From assembly GCF_017357385.1 (NCBI RefSeq), contig NZ_CP071632.1, positions 253,501 through 317,500 of the forward strand: a stretch of 64,000 nt of DNA, written 5' to 3'. This DNA is from Rhizobium sp. NZLR1. Lineage in GTDB: Bacteria > Pseudomonadota > Alphaproteobacteria > Rhizobiales > Rhizobiaceae. Below the pieces are notes generated by a model, which saw only the letters and a program-made list of their open reading frames with translations, made no database searches and was not told the origin of the DNA. Position numbers and translations under genes: made by a program. Numbering within the stretch: position 1 is the first letter of the stretch; each line of letters starts with the position of its first letter. Shown one piece after another: positions 16,637 through 26,320 of the stretch.

Positions 16637-17530
16637 ATGGAAGACAGAACGAACGACGGTTCCGGCGTGCTGGCCATCGAAGCGCCTGCAACATCCGGCG
16701 GCGTGGCGGCGGGTGCCCTGATGTGCCTCATGTCCATGTCCTCAATCCAGTTCGGCGCGGCGCTGTCCTCCTCCGCCATCGCCACCTATGGACCAGCCGG
16801 CGCCAGCTGGCTGCGCCTTGCCTTTGCCGCCATCATTCTGGCCGTCGCCGTCCGTCCGCGCATATTCAGCTATAGCCGGGAGCAATGGACAAGCGCGCTG
16901 GTTCTCGGCACGACGACAGCGCTGATGACCATGAGTTTCTTCGCGGCGATCGAGCGCATACCGCTCGGTCTTGCCGTGGCGATCGATTTTCTCGGCCCGC
17001 TTTCGGTGGCGACCATCGGTTATGGCCTCAGCCGCCGTCTCGTCTGGCCGCTCATTGCCGCGCTCGGCGTTCTGGCTCTTGCCCATGACGGTGAAGGCTG
17101 GGTTGGGAATATCCAGGGCATTCTTTTCGCCTGCGGCGCGGGAACCGGCTGGGCGATCTATATCGTGCTCACGAAGAGGATCGGCGCAAGCTTCAAGGGG
17201 TTGGAAGGGCTTTCCATGTCGCTCATGGTCGCCGCTCTGGTCGCCACACCTTTCGGCTTCTCAGGCGCCGTGCCGGCGCTCGATAGCTACGGCCTGATCG
17301 AAATGGCAGGCCTTGCCATTCTCGTGCCGCTACTGCCCTACACGCTGGAGCTGATTGCTTTGCGGCGCATGCCGACGACCTCCTTCGGCATTCTGATGAG
17401 TCTGGAGCCGGCCATTGCGGCGCTTGCAGGCTTTGCCATTCTGGCGCAGCCCCTGACCCTTCTGCAGATGGCCGGAACGGCCCTGGTCGTCGCCGCAAGC
17501 GCCGGCGCCACCTTCTCCGCAAAGCAGTAG
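16637..17530 (+). CDS. EamA-family transporter (RhtA-like)
   Basis: A 297-residue inner-membrane protein with about ten hydrophobic segments in two EamA halves. Typical phrases are AAIERIPLGLAVAIDFLGPL in the first half and LEPAIAALAGFAILAQPL in the second. Relatives export threonine/homoserine or other small metabolites. The start at MEDRTN follows GGAG; upstream in-frame Met codons lack ribosome sites. Confidence 0.85.
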   Translation: MEDRTNDGSGVLAIEAPATSGGVAAGALMCLMSMSSIQFGAALSSSAIATYGPAGASWLRLAFAAIILAVAVRPRIFSYSREQWTSALVLGTTTALMTMSFFAAIERIPLGLAVAIDFLGPLSVATIGYGLSRRLVWPLIAALGVLALAHDGEGWVGNIQGILFACGAGTGWAIYIVLTKRIGASFKGLEGLSMSLMVAALVATPFGFSGAVPALDSYGLIEMAGLAILVPLLPYTLELIALRRMPTTSFGILMSLEPAIAALAGFAILAQPLTLLQMAGTALVVAASAGATFSAKQ

Positions 17531-17533
17531 GGA

Positions 17534-18001
17534 TCAGCCCGTCTTCTTGGTCGGATCGTCGAGGGCGGGATTATAGAACAGCGAGAGCGTCAGGCTCTTG
17601 GCGATCCGCTCCGCCGTCGCCATGAACCAGGCCTTGGCCTCCGGCGTTGGGGCGATATCGTCGAGCGTCGCGGCAAACAGCGACAGCCACTTCGGAAAGA
17701 GGTCAAGCGTCAGGTTCTGGACACCGGTATGCGCCTGCACCGGCTTGCCGCCATAGGCGCCGCTGCGGAAGGCGACCGCCGACCAAAAGCTCTTCATCTT
17801 CGCCATATGCGCCGGCCAACGGCCAGACAGCCTGGCGTCGAACACCGGGCCGAGATCGGGATGCGCAAGCACGCGGGCGTAGAAAGTCTCGACCAGCCTG
17901 TCGATGAAGGCCGCGTCGACGCCCATTTCCCGCATTTCGGCCTCCGCCCTTTCGCGGATCGCCGCGACATGGGCAGGGCGGCCCTGAATCTCATTGTCCA
18001 T
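17534..18001 (-). CDS. group III truncated hemoglobin
   Basis: A 155-residue 2-over-2 globin. Comparison with Campylobacter Ctb places the proximal His in GGKPVQAHTGVQ, with FYARVLAHPDLGPVF and MKSFWSAV in the distal pocket region and PKWLSLF after the F helix. Group III globins bind O2, NO or peroxide, often under microaerobic or nitrosative conditions. Single gene, convergent with the transporter and divergent from mbfA. Confidence 0.88.
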   Translation of the reverse strand: MDNEIQGRPAHVAAIRERAEAEMREMGVDAAFIDRLVETFYARVLAHPDLGPVFDARLSGRWPAHMAKMKSFWSAVAFRSGAYGGKPVQAHTGVQNLTLDLFPKWLSLFAATLDDIAPTPEAKAWFMATAERIAKSLTLSLFYNPALDDPTKKTG

Positions 18002-18139
18002 CGTAAACCCCGGCGCTGCGTGATGCGGCAGCCCTTATATAGGCCGTCATGGCAACCAGCCAAAGTCATCCGCGCCCCTTGCGGCAATCTGTCAGCGAGT
18101 CTTGCTACACACTTGACCGCCATTGCCACCTTCTCTAGA

Positions 18140-18156
18140 TTTAGAATTATTCTAAA
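18140..18156. promoter_or_regulatory. Irr box (iron control element, ICE)
   Basis: TTTAGAATTATTCTAAA is a perfect palindrome matching the ICE consensus TTTAGAA-N3-TTCTAAA. It lies 15 bases upstream of the mbfA start codon. In Agrobacterium and Bradyrhizobium, Irr is known to repress mbfA under low iron, so the same control is expected. Confidence 0.9.
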
Positions 18157-18171
18157 AAATTGGAGAAAGTC

Positions 18172-19155
18172 ATGCTGGCGCGGTTTTTCAGATCCCCGAA
18201 ACGATCTTTCGAGTCGCTGTCCGAGCAGGAGATTCTCGCCCTTGCGATCGCCTCCGAGGAGGACGATGCCCGCATCTATCTCGCCTATGCCGATAGGTTG
18301 CGCCGCGAATTTCCGGCCTCCGCCAAGGTCTTCGAAGATATGGCCGAGGTCGAGGATACGCATCGCAAGTCGTTGTTCGAAATCCATCGCCAGCGTTTCG
18401 GCGAGCGCATTCCGCTGATCCGGCGCGAACATGTCGAGGGCTTCTACGAACGCAAACCCGACTGGCTCAGGGCAAATCTTACGCTGGATGCGATGCGGCG
18501 GGAAACCGAGGCGATGGAGGAGCAGGCCTATCGTTTCTATGTCGAGGCGGCAAAACGCACCTCAGACGCCTCGACGCGCGAGCTTCTCGGCGATCTCGCC
18601 CTCGCCGAACAAGGGCATGAGGACATCGCCCGCATGCTGGGCGACAAACATACGCCTGAAGATGTCAAGCATGACGAGAACGAGACGGTGCGGCGGCAGT
18701 TCGTGCTGACCTATGTGCAGCCGGGTCTTGCCGGTTTGATGGATGGCTCGGTCTCGACGCTGGCGCCGATCTTCGCCGCCGCCTTCGCCACGCAGGATAC
18801 CTGGCAGACTTTCCTTGTCGGTCTTTCCGCCTCCGTCGGCGCCGGCATCTCGATGGGCTTCACCGAGGCCGCCCATGACGACGGCAAGATCTCCGGCAGA
18901 GGTTCGCCGGTCAAACGCGGCCTTGCCTGTGGCATCATGACGGCGCTCGGCGGCCTCGGCCACGCGCTGCCCTACCTCATCCCGCACTTCTGGACGGCGA
19001 CCATCACCGCCGCCATCGTCGTCTTCTTCGAACTCTGGGCAATCGCCTTTATCCAGAACCGCTACATGGAAACACCCTTCCTGCGCGCCGCCTTCCAGGT
19101 AGTGCTCGGCGGCGGCCTGGTGCTCGGCGCCGGTATATTGATTGGCAATGGGTGA
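18172..19155 (+). CDS. mbfA: membrane-bound ferritin A (iron exporter)
   Basis: A 327-residue two-domain protein. The N-terminal ferritin-like domain carries Glu/His di-iron ligands in ASEEDDARIY, AEVEDTHRK, RRETEAMEEQAYRFY and LALAEQGHED. The C-terminal VIT1/CCC1-type membrane domain includes GLMDGSVSTLAPIFAAAF and GFTEAAHDDG. It exports iron and protects from iron and peroxide stress. The start at 18172 follows GGAGAAAG. A perfect ICE box sits directly upstream. Confidence 0.95.
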   Translation: MLARFFRSPKRSFESLSEQEILALAIASEEDDARIYLAYADRLRREFPASAKVFEDMAEVEDTHRKSLFEIHRQRFGERIPLIRREHVEGFYERKPDWLRANLTLDAMRRETEAMEEQAYRFYVEAAKRTSDASTRELLGDLALAEQGHEDIARMLGDKHTPEDVKHDENETVRRQFVLTYVQPGLAGLMDGSVSTLAPIFAAAFATQDTWQTFLVGLSASVGAGISMGFTEAAHDDGKISGRGSPVKRGLACGIMTALGGLGHALPYLIPHFWTATITAAIVVFFELWAIAFIQNRYMETPFLRAAFQVVLGGGLVLGAGILIGNG

Positions 19156-19230
19156 GGAGCGTTAGCGACGAACACCTTGAGCGGAAGCGAAAGGTAACGG
19201 TAGACGCCTCTCCGCCGTCCAGAAAAACAA

Positions 19231-19254
19231 AAAGGCCGACTTTCGCCGGCCTTT
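19231..19254 (-). terminator. intrinsic terminator of the BTLCP gene
   Basis: AAAGGCCG and CGGCCTTT form an 8-bp stem around an eight-base loop. Read on the minus strand, a TTTTTGTTTTTC tract follows, so it suits the gene ending at 19276. It may also stop mbfA transcription, though the plus-strand T run is weak. Confidence 0.7.
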
Positions 19255-19275
19255 CCCCACACCCCCCAAAAATCC

Positions 19276-19893
19276 TTACCGCAGTGCGCCGACCAGTACG
19301 TCGCGGCCGTTCTCGATGGTGACCCAGCGGCCGGAATTGTAGCTCGACTGCCGCTTGACGAAGGAATAGGGCGTTCCAAACCACGGCTTGACGTCGGAGG
19401 CGAGGTTGTCGAGCACGAAATCGCCCTCGGCGGTGCGCAGCGTCAGCACGGCATGGCCTTCACCGTCAGGCTTGCGCACGACGGTCATCAGCAGATCGGC
19501 AGCCGAAAAGCCGCGCTGGATCAGCGTCCGGCGCTTCAGCAGCGCGAAATCCTCGCAGTCGCCGGCAGTGGTCGGATAGGCCCAGACCTCATCCTTGCCG
19601 TAGATTTCCTTGTCGGTCATCGGCGTGATCGTGCGGTTGACCGTGGCGTTGACCGAACGCACCAGCGACCACTTTGCCGGCGTCATCTCGACCGGGCCAG
19701 AATTGCGGTTTGCGCCGCATTCACTGCGGTGGATCTGACAGAAATCGTAGTGGCCAATTGGCTGGGAGGTGGCATTGCCCGTTACCATGGAAGCATTTCT
19801 GCTGGGGGCCGGTATGGCGGCCGTTGCCATCGCAAACATGGCCATCATGGCCACAAAAATACCCTTTATCCGCACGCCCGCTCTTCCTCGCAT
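19276..19893 (-). CDS. transglutaminase-like cysteine peptidase (BTLCP family)
   Basis: A 205-residue exported protein with an N-terminal signal (RIKGIFVAMMAMFAMATA). The papain/transglutaminase-like triad is visible as Cys in TAGDCEDFALLKRRTL, His in GEGHAVLTLR and Asp in DFVLDNL. BTLCP proteins are periplasmic, and LapG-type members cleave adhesins; no LapD/LapA partner is nearby, so the target is unknown. Strong terminator downstream. Confidence 0.87.
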   Translation of the reverse strand: MRGRAGVRIKGIFVAMMAMFAMATAAIPAPSRNASMVTGNATSQPIGHYDFCQIHRSECGANRNSGPVEMTPAKWSLVRSVNATVNRTITPMTDKEIYGKDEVWAYPTTAGDCEDFALLKRRTLIQRGFSAADLLMTVVRKPDGEGHAVLTLRTAEGDFVLDNLASDVKPWFGTPYSFVKRQSSYNSGRWVTIENGRDVLVGALR

Positions 19894-20039
19894 CGCCCCT
19901 TATTTATTAACAAAGTGTTAATGGAGAGGGCCAAGAAGAGTCAATCGTTACTTCTTGGGAGCACCTTACGACTCGCCGACATGGTTAAAATGCAACGGGT
20001 TGGGGGCTTGCGTCAGGGGAATTTCTCGGCCGGTGCTGT

Positions 20040-20909
20040 TCAAACGGGCATCTGCACATTTGTCGATGAACGGATGATGCCTTTGACGGCGCTAAGCAGA
20101 AGCGCGATATCGCTCGCGCGGGAAAGCCGGTGGTCGCCGTCGCGAATGAATGTCAGCACCACGTCGTCGGCGGGAAGATGTTCGACCAGTTTCATCGCGT
20201 GCGCATGCGGCACGTCGGCGTCTTTCATGCCTTGGAGGATATGCACCGGGCAGCCCGTTTCGATGATGCCGTCGAGCACCCGGTTTTCGCGGCCGTCCTC
20301 GAGCAGTGCCCGTGTGTAGATGTTCGGCTCAGGGCTATATTGCGAGCGCTCTTCGAAATAACCCCGCTCGGCAAGCGACTTGCGCTCCTTGGCCTTGAGG
20401 TTCGGCTCGATCAGCTCGGAGGTGAAATCGGGGGCCGGCGCAATCAGCACCATCCCCTCGAGTTTTGGCCCTTCAAGTTTTGGCCCCTCGAGTTTTGGGC
20501 CTTCGAGCTTCGGGCCGTCCTGCCGCGCAAGCTCCTGCGCCAACCTGAGCGCGATCCAGCCGCCCATCGACGAGCCGACGAGGATCACTCGCTCGGGGGC
20601 AACGTAGCGGATGACGGCAAGCGCTTCCTCCAGCCAGCGTGAGATCGTGCCGTCGCTGAAGCTGCCGCCGGACAGTCCGTGGCCGGAATAATCGAGACGG
20701 ATGCAGGCGAGCCCAAGTTCCGCCGCCAGCCCGTCGAGTTCCACTGCCTTGGTGCCGCTCATGTCGGACCGGTAGCCGGACAGCCAGACGAGCGCTGGTG
20801 CGCCATTGCCGGCCTGCGCCGGGCGCACCAGCATGGCGATCTCGCGCGCTGCCTCTCCCTCGCCGACCGTCAGGAACTGCGGCTGGGCATTGGGCATCTG
20901 ATCGAACAT
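20040..20909 (-). CDS. alpha/beta hydrolase with an internal GPKLE tandem repeat
   Basis: A 289-residue serine hydrolase. The nucleophile elbow is GSSMGG (residues 112-117), the oxyanion region is VWLSGYRSDMSG, the acid lies near GMKDADVP and the His in DGDHRLSR, so the triad is complete. It resembles the ABHD10-like hydrolases. Four perfect copies of the pentapeptide GPKLE (residues 132-151) are inserted between the elbow helix and the next strand, which is unusual. Divergent from infC. Substrate unknown. Confidence 0.85.
   Translation of the reverse strand: MFDQMPNAQPQFLTVGEGEAAREIAMLVRPAQAGNGAPALVWLSGYRSDMSGTKAVELDGLAAELGLACIRLDYSGHGLSGGSFSDGTISRWLEEALAVIRYVAPERVILVGSSMGGWIALRLAQELARQDGPKLEGPKLEGPKLEGPKLEGMVLIAPAPDFTSELIEPNLKAKERKSLAERGYFEERSQYSPEPNIYTRALLEDGRENRVLDGIIETGCPVHILQGMKDADVPHAHAMKLVEHLPADDVVLTFIRDGDHRLSRASDIALLLSAVKGIIRSSTNVQMPV
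20457..20516 (-). repeat. 15-bp coding minisatellite, four units
   Basis: Four 15-bp units encode GPKLE four times within the hydrolase. The units differ only at a few synonymous positions, so the peptide repeat is exact while the DNA has begun to drift. A multiple of three keeps the frame, so unit number could vary between strains. Confidence 0.85.
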
Positions 20910-21088
20910 CGGCGAAACTCCTGTTATTTTGGCCTATAAAACAGATTCTTGGCAGGCTGACAGCGGGTGATTTTTCCGCTAAAGGATGATATTGACTCCG
21001 TTGCAGCGATGACGCGACACGTTTGTGCACCCCGATATGGGAGCGCGAGGCTGCAACGTTCCGAAAACAACGCGAGGAGAATACGACC

Positions 21089-21625
21089 ATTCGCAGACCT
21101 TTTAAAACCGACGCGCCCGTGAAGGACGGACCGCGCTCGAACCGTGAAATCCGCATTCCCAAAGTTCAGCTGATCGGGGCTGACGGCGAGAATATGGGCG
21201 TCGTGCCTACCGACCAGGCCTTGAAAATGGCTGAGGAAGCCGGCCTCGATCTCGTCGAAATTTCCCCCAATGTCGAACCGCCTGTGTGCAAGATCCTCGA
21301 TCTGGGCAAGCTGAAATATGCCAACCAGAAGAAGGCTGCCGAGGCGCGCAAGAAGCAGAAGATCGTCGAAGTCAAAGAAATCAAAATGCGCCCGAACATC
21401 GACACCCATGATTATGAGGTGAAGATGAAGGCGATGGGTCGCTTCTTCGACGAAGGCGACAAGGTCAAGGTGACGCTGAAGTTCCGCGGCCGTGAAATGG
21501 CCCACCAGGAACTCGGCATGAAGCTTCTGCAGCAGGTCAAGGCTGATACGATCGAGTTCGCCAAGGTCGAAGCCGAACCCAAGCTCGAAGGCCGCCAGAT
21601 GATGATGGTGCTGGCGCCGAAGTAA
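21089..21625 (+). CDS. infC: translation initiation factor IF-3 (AUU start)
   Basis: A 178-residue IF-3 that separates ribosomal subunits and checks initiator tRNA. The start is ATT at 21089, with GAGGAG nine bases before it. Translation from there gives [12 protein letters not shown], the normal IF-3 N-terminus; the ATG further upstream has no ribosome site. AUU is the classic infC start, allowing autorepression by IF-3. The C-terminal domain has [17 protein letters not shown]. Terminator follows. Confidence 0.95.
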   Translation: MRRPFKTDAPVKDGPRSNREIRIPKVQLIGADGENMGVVPTDQALKMAEEAGLDLVEISPNVEPPVCKILDLGKLKYANQKKAAEARKKQKIVEVKEIKMRPNIDTHDYEVKMKAMGRFFDEGDKVKVTLKFRGREMAHQELGMKLLQQVKADTIEFAKVEAEPKLEGRQMMMVLAPK

Positions 21626-21646
21626 GCGCCAGGCACTTTTTCGCCC

Positions 21647-21671
21647 CAAGGCCGTCCGCAAGGGCGGCTTT
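21647..21671 (+). terminator. intrinsic terminator after infC
   Basis: GGCCGTCC and GGGCGGCT pair (one G-T) around GCAA, followed by TTTT. It ends 46 bases after the infC stop and separates infC from rpmI-rplT. Confidence 0.65.
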
Positions 21672-21735
21672 TGTGCTTTCGGCCATGATGATTCGGGCCT
21701 TGTACTGGATGCGCGAAGATTCCTCCGCCGCCCCG

Positions 21736-21764
21736 TTGCACTTTCAGAACGCTGCGGTTATAAG
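21736..21764 (+). promoter_or_regulatory. sigma-70 promoter for rpmI-rplT
   Basis: TTGCAC (21736-21741) and TATAAG (21759-21764) are separated by exactly 17 bases. Transcription would begin near 21771, giving a leader of about 178 nt before rpmI. In other bacteria L20 regulates this operon through a structured leader; whether this leader folds likewise is not shown. Confidence 0.65.
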
Positions 21765-21948
21765 CGCGCGTCCGAACTGACCGGCAGGGCATGCCGTGGC
21801 AGTTTCGAATGCTTGCGGAACGGTTCGTCGCCGATGCCGCAGATCAACAACAAACGCTCCCGCACCTTGTTGCGACGGCCGGAGAACCGGACTTCGCGAG
21901 AAGGGCTTTTTTGATGAAGCGCGCAGGGAGGACAGAAGGAGTAGCAAA

Positions 21949-22152
21949 ATGCCCAAGATGAAGACGAAGTCCTCTGCCAAGAAGCGGTTCAAGATCACCG
22001 CAACCGGCAAGGTCAAGGCTGCCGCTGCCGGCAAGCGCCATGGCATGATCAAGCGTTCCAACAAGTTCATTCGCGATGCACGTGGCACCATGGTTCTCGC
22101 AGAACCGGATGGCCGCAAGGTTATCAAGAATTACCTGCCGAACGGTCTCTGA
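21949..22152 (+). CDS. rpmI: 50S ribosomal protein L35
   Basis: A 67-residue basic protein with the L35 pattern [15 protein letters not shown], then [13 protein letters not shown] near the middle. AGGAG precedes the ATG. Full length. First gene of rpmI-rplT, with its own promoter after the infC terminator. Confidence 0.97.
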   Translation: MPKMKTKSSAKKRFKITATGKVKAAAAGKRHGMIKRSNKFIRDARGTMVLAEPDGRKVIKNYLPNGL

Positions 22153-22190
22153 GACTCGTCCGCGAACGCTAGATTTAAGGAGATCATGAT

Positions 22191-22595
22191 ATGGCACGTG
22201 TAAAAAGAGGCGTCACCTCTCACGCCAAGCACAAGAAGGTTCTGAAGGCCGCAAAGGGCTTTTACGGCCGTCGCAAGAACACCATCCGGACTGCCAAGGC
22301 TGCTGTCGATCGTTCGAAGCAGTACGCTTACCGCGACCGCAAGGTCAACAAGCGTAACTTCCGTGCGCTCTGGATCCAGCGCATCAACGCCGCTGTCCGG
22401 GAATTCGGCCTGACCTACGGCCGCTTCATCGACGGCCTGACCAAGGCTGGCATCGAAGTCGACCGCAAGGTTCTCTCCGACATGGCAATCCACGAGCCGG
22501 AAGCATTCGGCGCGCTGGTCAGCGCCGCCAAGAAGGCTCTTGAGTACCTCAAGGAAGCCGGCACGGCGAACGAGTTTGAAGGCGCGGTCAAGTAA
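22191..22595 (+). CDS. rplT: 50S ribosomal protein L20
   Basis: A 134-residue L20 that binds 23S rRNA early in assembly and is the usual autorepressor of this operon. Signature [16 protein letters not shown], then [20 protein letters not shown] and [19 protein letters not shown] precedes the ATG. A strong terminator follows, separating it from pheST. Confidence 0.98.
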   Translation: MARVKRGVTSHAKHKKVLKAAKGFYGRRKNTIRTAKAAVDRSKQYAYRDRKVNKRNFRALWIQRINAAVREFGLTYGRFIDGLTKAGIEVDRKVLSDMAIHEPEAFGALVSAAKKALEYLKEAGTANEFEGAVK

Positions 22596-22631
22596 CCAGC
22601 GCTTCCCAAGCTTTGAATTTTTGATTTTGGG

Positions 22632-22663
22632 AAACCCGCGCTGGTTTGGGCTAGCGCGGGTTT
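22632..22663 (+). terminator. strong intrinsic terminator after rplT
   Basis: AAACCCGCGCT and AGCGCGGGTTT form a perfect 11-bp stem with a ten-base loop, followed by TTTTTCTTTCTTT. No Phe-rich leader peptide is seen between this hairpin and pheS, so it reads as a terminator rather than a classical pheST attenuator. Confidence 0.85.
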
Positions 22664-22744
22664 TTCTTTCTTTATATCCCTTGCGCCGGCCGGCGCCGCC
22701 TGCCTCCCGATCGCCCGCCTGATACTGGACGGAAAGAAGTGACA

Positions 22745-23827
22745 ATGTCAGATATCGACCAGCTCAACGCATCGCTGCTCGCCGAAATCGCCGCCGCCGA
22801 TGACGAGGCGGCCCTCGAGGCCGTGCGCGTTTCCGCCCTCGGCAAGAAGGGCTCCGTCTCCGAACTGTTGAAGACGCTCGGCGCCATGACGCCGGAGGAG
22901 CGCCAGACCAAGGGCGCGGCGATCAACGTTTTGAAGAATGCGGTGACCGAGGCGCTCGCCGCCCGCAAAACGACGCTCCGCCAAGAGGCGATCAATGCGC
23001 GGCTGAAGGCCGAGACGGTCGATGTCAGCCTGCCGGTGCGCTCTTCGCCTGCCGAGCGCGGCCGCATCCATCCGATCAGCCAGATCGTCGACGAGATCAC
23101 CGCGATCTTCGCCGACATGGGCTTCTCGATCGCCGAAGGTCCCGACATCGAGACCGACTATTACAATTTCACCGCGCTGAATTTCCCCGAAGGCCACCCG
23201 GCCCGCGAGATGCACGACACCTTCTTCTTCCATCCGGACGAGAATGGTGAGCGCAAGGTGCTGCGCACCCATACCTCGCCGGTGCAGGTGCGCACCATGG
23301 AGGCGCAGAAACCGCCGATCCGCATCATCATCCCCGGCAAGACCTACCGCCAGGACAGCGACGCCACGCACTCGCCGATGTTCCATCAGGTCGAGGGTCT
23401 GGTCGTCGACAAGAAGGCCAATGTCGCCAACATCCGCTGGGTGCTCGAGGAATTCTGCAAGACCTTCTTCGAGGTCGACAGCGTGACGATGCGTTTCCGC
23501 CCGTCTTTCTTTCCCTTCACCGAGCCCTCTTTCGAGGTCGATATCCAGTGCGACCGCTCCGGCCCGATCGTCAAGTTCGGAGAAGGCACCGACTGGATGG
23601 AGATCCTCGGCTGCGGCATGGTCCATCCGAACGTGCTGCGTTACGGCGGGCTCGATCCGGACGAGTATCAGGGTTTTGCCTGGGGCATGGGCCTCGACCG
23701 CATCGCCATGCTGAAATACGGCATGCCCGACCTGCGCGACTTCTTCAACGCCGACGTCCGCTGGATGACGCATTACGGCTTCCGCCCGCTCGACATGCCG
23801 ACGCTGTTCGGCGGCCTCAGCGCTTGA
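22745..23827 (+). CDS. pheS: phenylalanine-tRNA ligase alpha subunit
   Basis: A 360-residue class II synthetase subunit charging tRNA-Phe with PheT. Class II motifs: [18 protein letters not shown] (motif 1 region), [12 protein letters not shown] and [18 protein letters not shown] (motif 2), and [13 protein letters not shown] (motif 3). The ATG at 22745 gives the usual length; a GTG two codons upstream is the alternative. PheT begins 16 bases downstream. Confidence 0.97.
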   Translation: MSDIDQLNASLLAEIAAADDEAALEAVRVSALGKKGSVSELLKTLGAMTPEERQTKGAAINVLKNAVTEALAARKTTLRQEAINARLKAETVDVSLPVRSSPAERGRIHPISQIVDEITAIFADMGFSIAEGPDIETDYYNFTALNFPEGHPAREMHDTFFFHPDENGERKVLRTHTSPVQVRTMEAQKPPIRIIIPGKTYRQDSDATHSPMFHQVEGLVVDKKANVANIRWVLEEFCKTFFEVDSVTMRFRPSFFPFTEPSFEVDIQCDRSGPIVKFGEGTDWMEILGCGMVHPNVLRYGGLDPDEYQGFAWGMGLDRIAMLKYGMPDLRDFFNADVRWMTHYGFRPLDMPTLFGGLSA

Positions 23828-23843
23828 ACGGAGAATTGGGACG

Positions 23844-26267
23844 ATGAAATTCACGCTCTCCTGGCTGAAAGAGCATCTGGAAACGGATGCCGGCCTCGAT
23901 GAAATCTGCACGCGCCTGACCGAGATCGGGCTGGAGGTCGAGGATGTCGACGACAAGGCGGCGTTCAAGCCCTTCGTCATCGCCAGAGTTGTCTCGGCGG
24001 AAAAACATCCTCAGGCCGATCGCCTGAAGGTGCTGATGGTCGATACCGGGGCCGGCACGCCGGTCCAGGTCGTCTGCGGCGCGCCGAATGCGCGCGCCGG
24101 CCTCGTCGGCGCCTTTGCCGCTCCCGGCACCTATGTCCCCGGTATCGATGTGACGCTTGCCGTCGGCAATATCCGCGGCGTCGAAAGCCATGGCATGATG
24201 TGCTCCGAAAAGGAGCTGCAGATCTCCGACAGTCACGACGGCATCATCGATCTGCCTGAAGATGCGCCGGTCGGAAAGAGTTATGCCGCCTATGCCAATC
24301 TCGACGACCCGGTCATCGAGATCAACCTGACGCCCAACCGGCCGGATTGCACGTCGATCCACGGCATTGCCCGCGATCTTGCCGCCTCCGGCCTCGGTAC
24401 GCTGAAGACCCGGCCGGCGCCATCCTTCGCCGTCGACGGCGAGACGCCGGTGAAGCTGACGCTCGATCTCGACGATCAGAAGCTCTGCCCGGGCTTTGCG
24501 CTGCGCTTGGTGCGCGGCGTCAGGAACGGCCCGAGCCCGCGCTGGATGCAGCAGCGGCTGATCGCCATCGGCCTGCGTCCGATCAATGCGCTGGTTGATA
24601 TCACCAACTACATGACCTTCGATCAGGGCCGGCCGATGCACGTCTTCGACGCTGCCAAGGTCAAGGGCAACCTCACCGTCCGCCGCGCCGCCGAAGGCGA
24701 GACCGTGCTGGCGCTCGATCAACGTGAATACAAGCTCGGCCCGAACAATGTCGTCATCTCCGATGAAGACGGCATCGAATCGATCGGCGGCATCATGGGC
24801 GGCGAACATTCCGGCTGCGACGAGAACACCGTCGACGTGCTGATCGAATCCGCCCTCTGGGACCCGATGAACATCGCCAAATCAGGCCGTAGCCTCGGCA
24901 TCATCACCGATGCCCGCTACCGCTTCGAACGCGGCGTCGATCCGGACTACATGGTTCCCGGTCTCGAACGCACGACGGAACTGGTGCTGGAACTCTGCGG
25001 CGGCACGGCCGCCAGGGCCGAGGTCGTCGGCTATAAGGGTTACGAACCAAAGATCGTCGATTTCCCTTATTCTGAGGTCAAGCGGCTGACGGGGCTCGAA
25101 GTCTCGGATGAAGAAAGCAACAGCATTCTGACCCGCCTCGGCTTCACGGTCTCCGGTTCCGGCGAGCGTGTCTCCGTCGCCGTTCCCTCCTGGCGTCCCG
25201 ATGTCGATGGCAAGGCCGATCTCGTCGAGGAGGTCATGCGCATCCACGGCGTCGACAATATCAAGCCGGCGCCGCTGGAAAGCCATGCGGCGGTCAACGG
25301 CAAGATCCTGACGACGCTGCAGATCCGCACCCGCATCGCCAAGCGGGCGCTTGCTTCGCGCGGCATGCTCGAAGCCGTCACCTGGTCCTTCATTCCGGAA
25401 GATCAGGCCAAACTCTTCGGCGGCGGGGCGGCAGCCCTCAAGCTTGCCAACCCGATCGCCGCCGAAATGTCGGATATGCGCCCTTCGCTGCTGCCGGGCC
25501 TGCTGACGGCAGCCCAGCGCAATGCCGACAAGGGTTATGCCGACGTCGCCCTCTTCGAAGTCTCCGGCACCTATGAGAATGACAGGCCGGACGGCCAGCG
25601 CCGCGTTGCCGGCGGCATCCGCCGCGGCACGGCCTCGCTTGCCGGCGCCGGTCGCGCCTGGTCGAATGCCGCCAAGGGCGGCGGCAAGCCGGTCGATGTC
25701 TTCGATGCCAAGGCCGATGTGCTCGCCGTTATCGAAGCCTGCGGCCTGCCGATGGGCAATGTCCAGATCGAGCAGGGTGGACCGGATTGGTACCATCCCG
25801 GCCGCTCCGGCACCGTCAAGATGGGGCCGAAGGTGGTACTTGGCTATTTCGGCGAATTCCATCCGCTGACCTTGGAAGCGCTCGATGTCTCCGGCGCGCT
25901 CTGCGGTTTCGAGGTCTATCTTGATGCGATGGCCGAGCCGAAGAAGAAGGCGACTCGCACCAAGCCGGCGCTCGATCTATCGCCTTTCCAGGCGGTCAAG
26001 CGGGATTTCGCCTTCGTCGTGGACAAGACGGTGGAATCAGGCGCGGTCATCAAGGCTGCGACAAGCGCCGACCGCAAGCTGGTCACCGGCGTCAATGTCT
26101 TCGATATCTTCGAAGGCGCGTCGGTCGGCGAGGGCAAGAAGTCGGTGGCGATCGAGGTTCAGATCCAGCCGGTCGAGCGTACGCTGACGGATGAAGATTT
26201 CGAGACACTGACGCAGAAGATCATCGCCAGCGTGATGAAATTCACCGGCGGCGTCCTCAGGAGCTGA
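23844..26267 (+). CDS. pheT: phenylalanine-tRNA ligase beta subunit
   Basis: An 807-residue subunit. Domains in order: N-terminal EMAP/tRNA-binding OB fold (about residues 40-150), B3/B4 domain with the editing site (LTPNRPDC region to residue 400), B5 DNA-binding-like domain, catalytic-like core, and the C-terminal FDX anticodon-binding domain ([13 protein letters not shown] to the end). It forms the alpha2-beta2 enzyme with PheS and edits Tyr-tRNA-Phe. Normal length. Confidence 0.97.
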   Translation: MKFTLSWLKEHLETDAGLDEICTRLTEIGLEVEDVDDKAAFKPFVIARVVSAEKHPQADRLKVLMVDTGAGTPVQVVCGAPNARAGLVGAFAAPGTYVPGIDVTLAVGNIRGVESHGMMCSEKELQISDSHDGIIDLPEDAPVGKSYAAYANLDDPVIEINLTPNRPDCTSIHGIARDLAASGLGTLKTRPAPSFAVDGETPVKLTLDLDDQKLCPGFALRLVRGVRNGPSPRWMQQRLIAIGLRPINALVDITNYMTFDQGRPMHVFDAAKVKGNLTVRRAAEGETVLALDQREYKLGPNNVVISDEDGIESIGGIMGGEHSGCDENTVDVLIESALWDPMNIAKSGRSLGIITDARYRFERGVDPDYMVPGLERTTELVLELCGGTAARAEVVGYKGYEPKIVDFPYSEVKRLTGLEVSDEESNSILTRLGFTVSGSGERVSVAVPSWRPDVDGKADLVEEVMRIHGVDNIKPAPLESHAAVNGKILTTLQIRTRIAKRALASRGMLEAVTWSFIPEDQAKLFGGGAAALKLANPIAAEMSDMRPSLLPGLLTAAQRNADKGYADVALFEVSGTYENDRPDGQRRVAGGIRRGTASLAGAGRAWSNAAKGGGKPVDVFDAKADVLAVIEACGLPMGNVQIEQGGPDWYHPGRSGTVKMGPKVVLGYFGEFHPLTLEALDVSGALCGFEVYLDAMAEPKKKATRTKPALDLSPFQAVKRDFAFVVDKTVESGAVIKAATSADRKLVTGVNVFDIFEGASVGEGKKSVAIEVQIQPVERTLTDEDFETLTQKIIASVMKFTGGVLRS

Positions 26268-26293
26268 TCCTGCCGGCTTTGCCGAGACAATGG

Positions 26294-26320
26294 GACCGGT
26301 CGTTAAGCGGCCGGTCTTTT
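26294..26320 (+). terminator. terminator after pheT
   Basis: GACCGG (26294-26299) and CCGGTC (26311-26316) pair around an 11-base loop that can pair further inside, followed by TTTT. It lies between the convergent ends of pheT and the NTF2-like gene. Confidence 0.6.

Noticed and set aside
17534..18001. loss of the proximal His in the truncated globin
   Set aside because: LDLFPKW first looked like a lost His, but comparison with Campylobacter Ctb puts the proximal His in VQAHTG, which is present.
22632..22744. phenylalanine attenuator before pheST
   Set aside because: The hairpin is terminator-like, but no Phe-rich leader peptide or alternative pairing could be found.
22748..23980. 410-codon minus-strand ORF
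   Set aside because: Antisense to pheS; no family resemblance.
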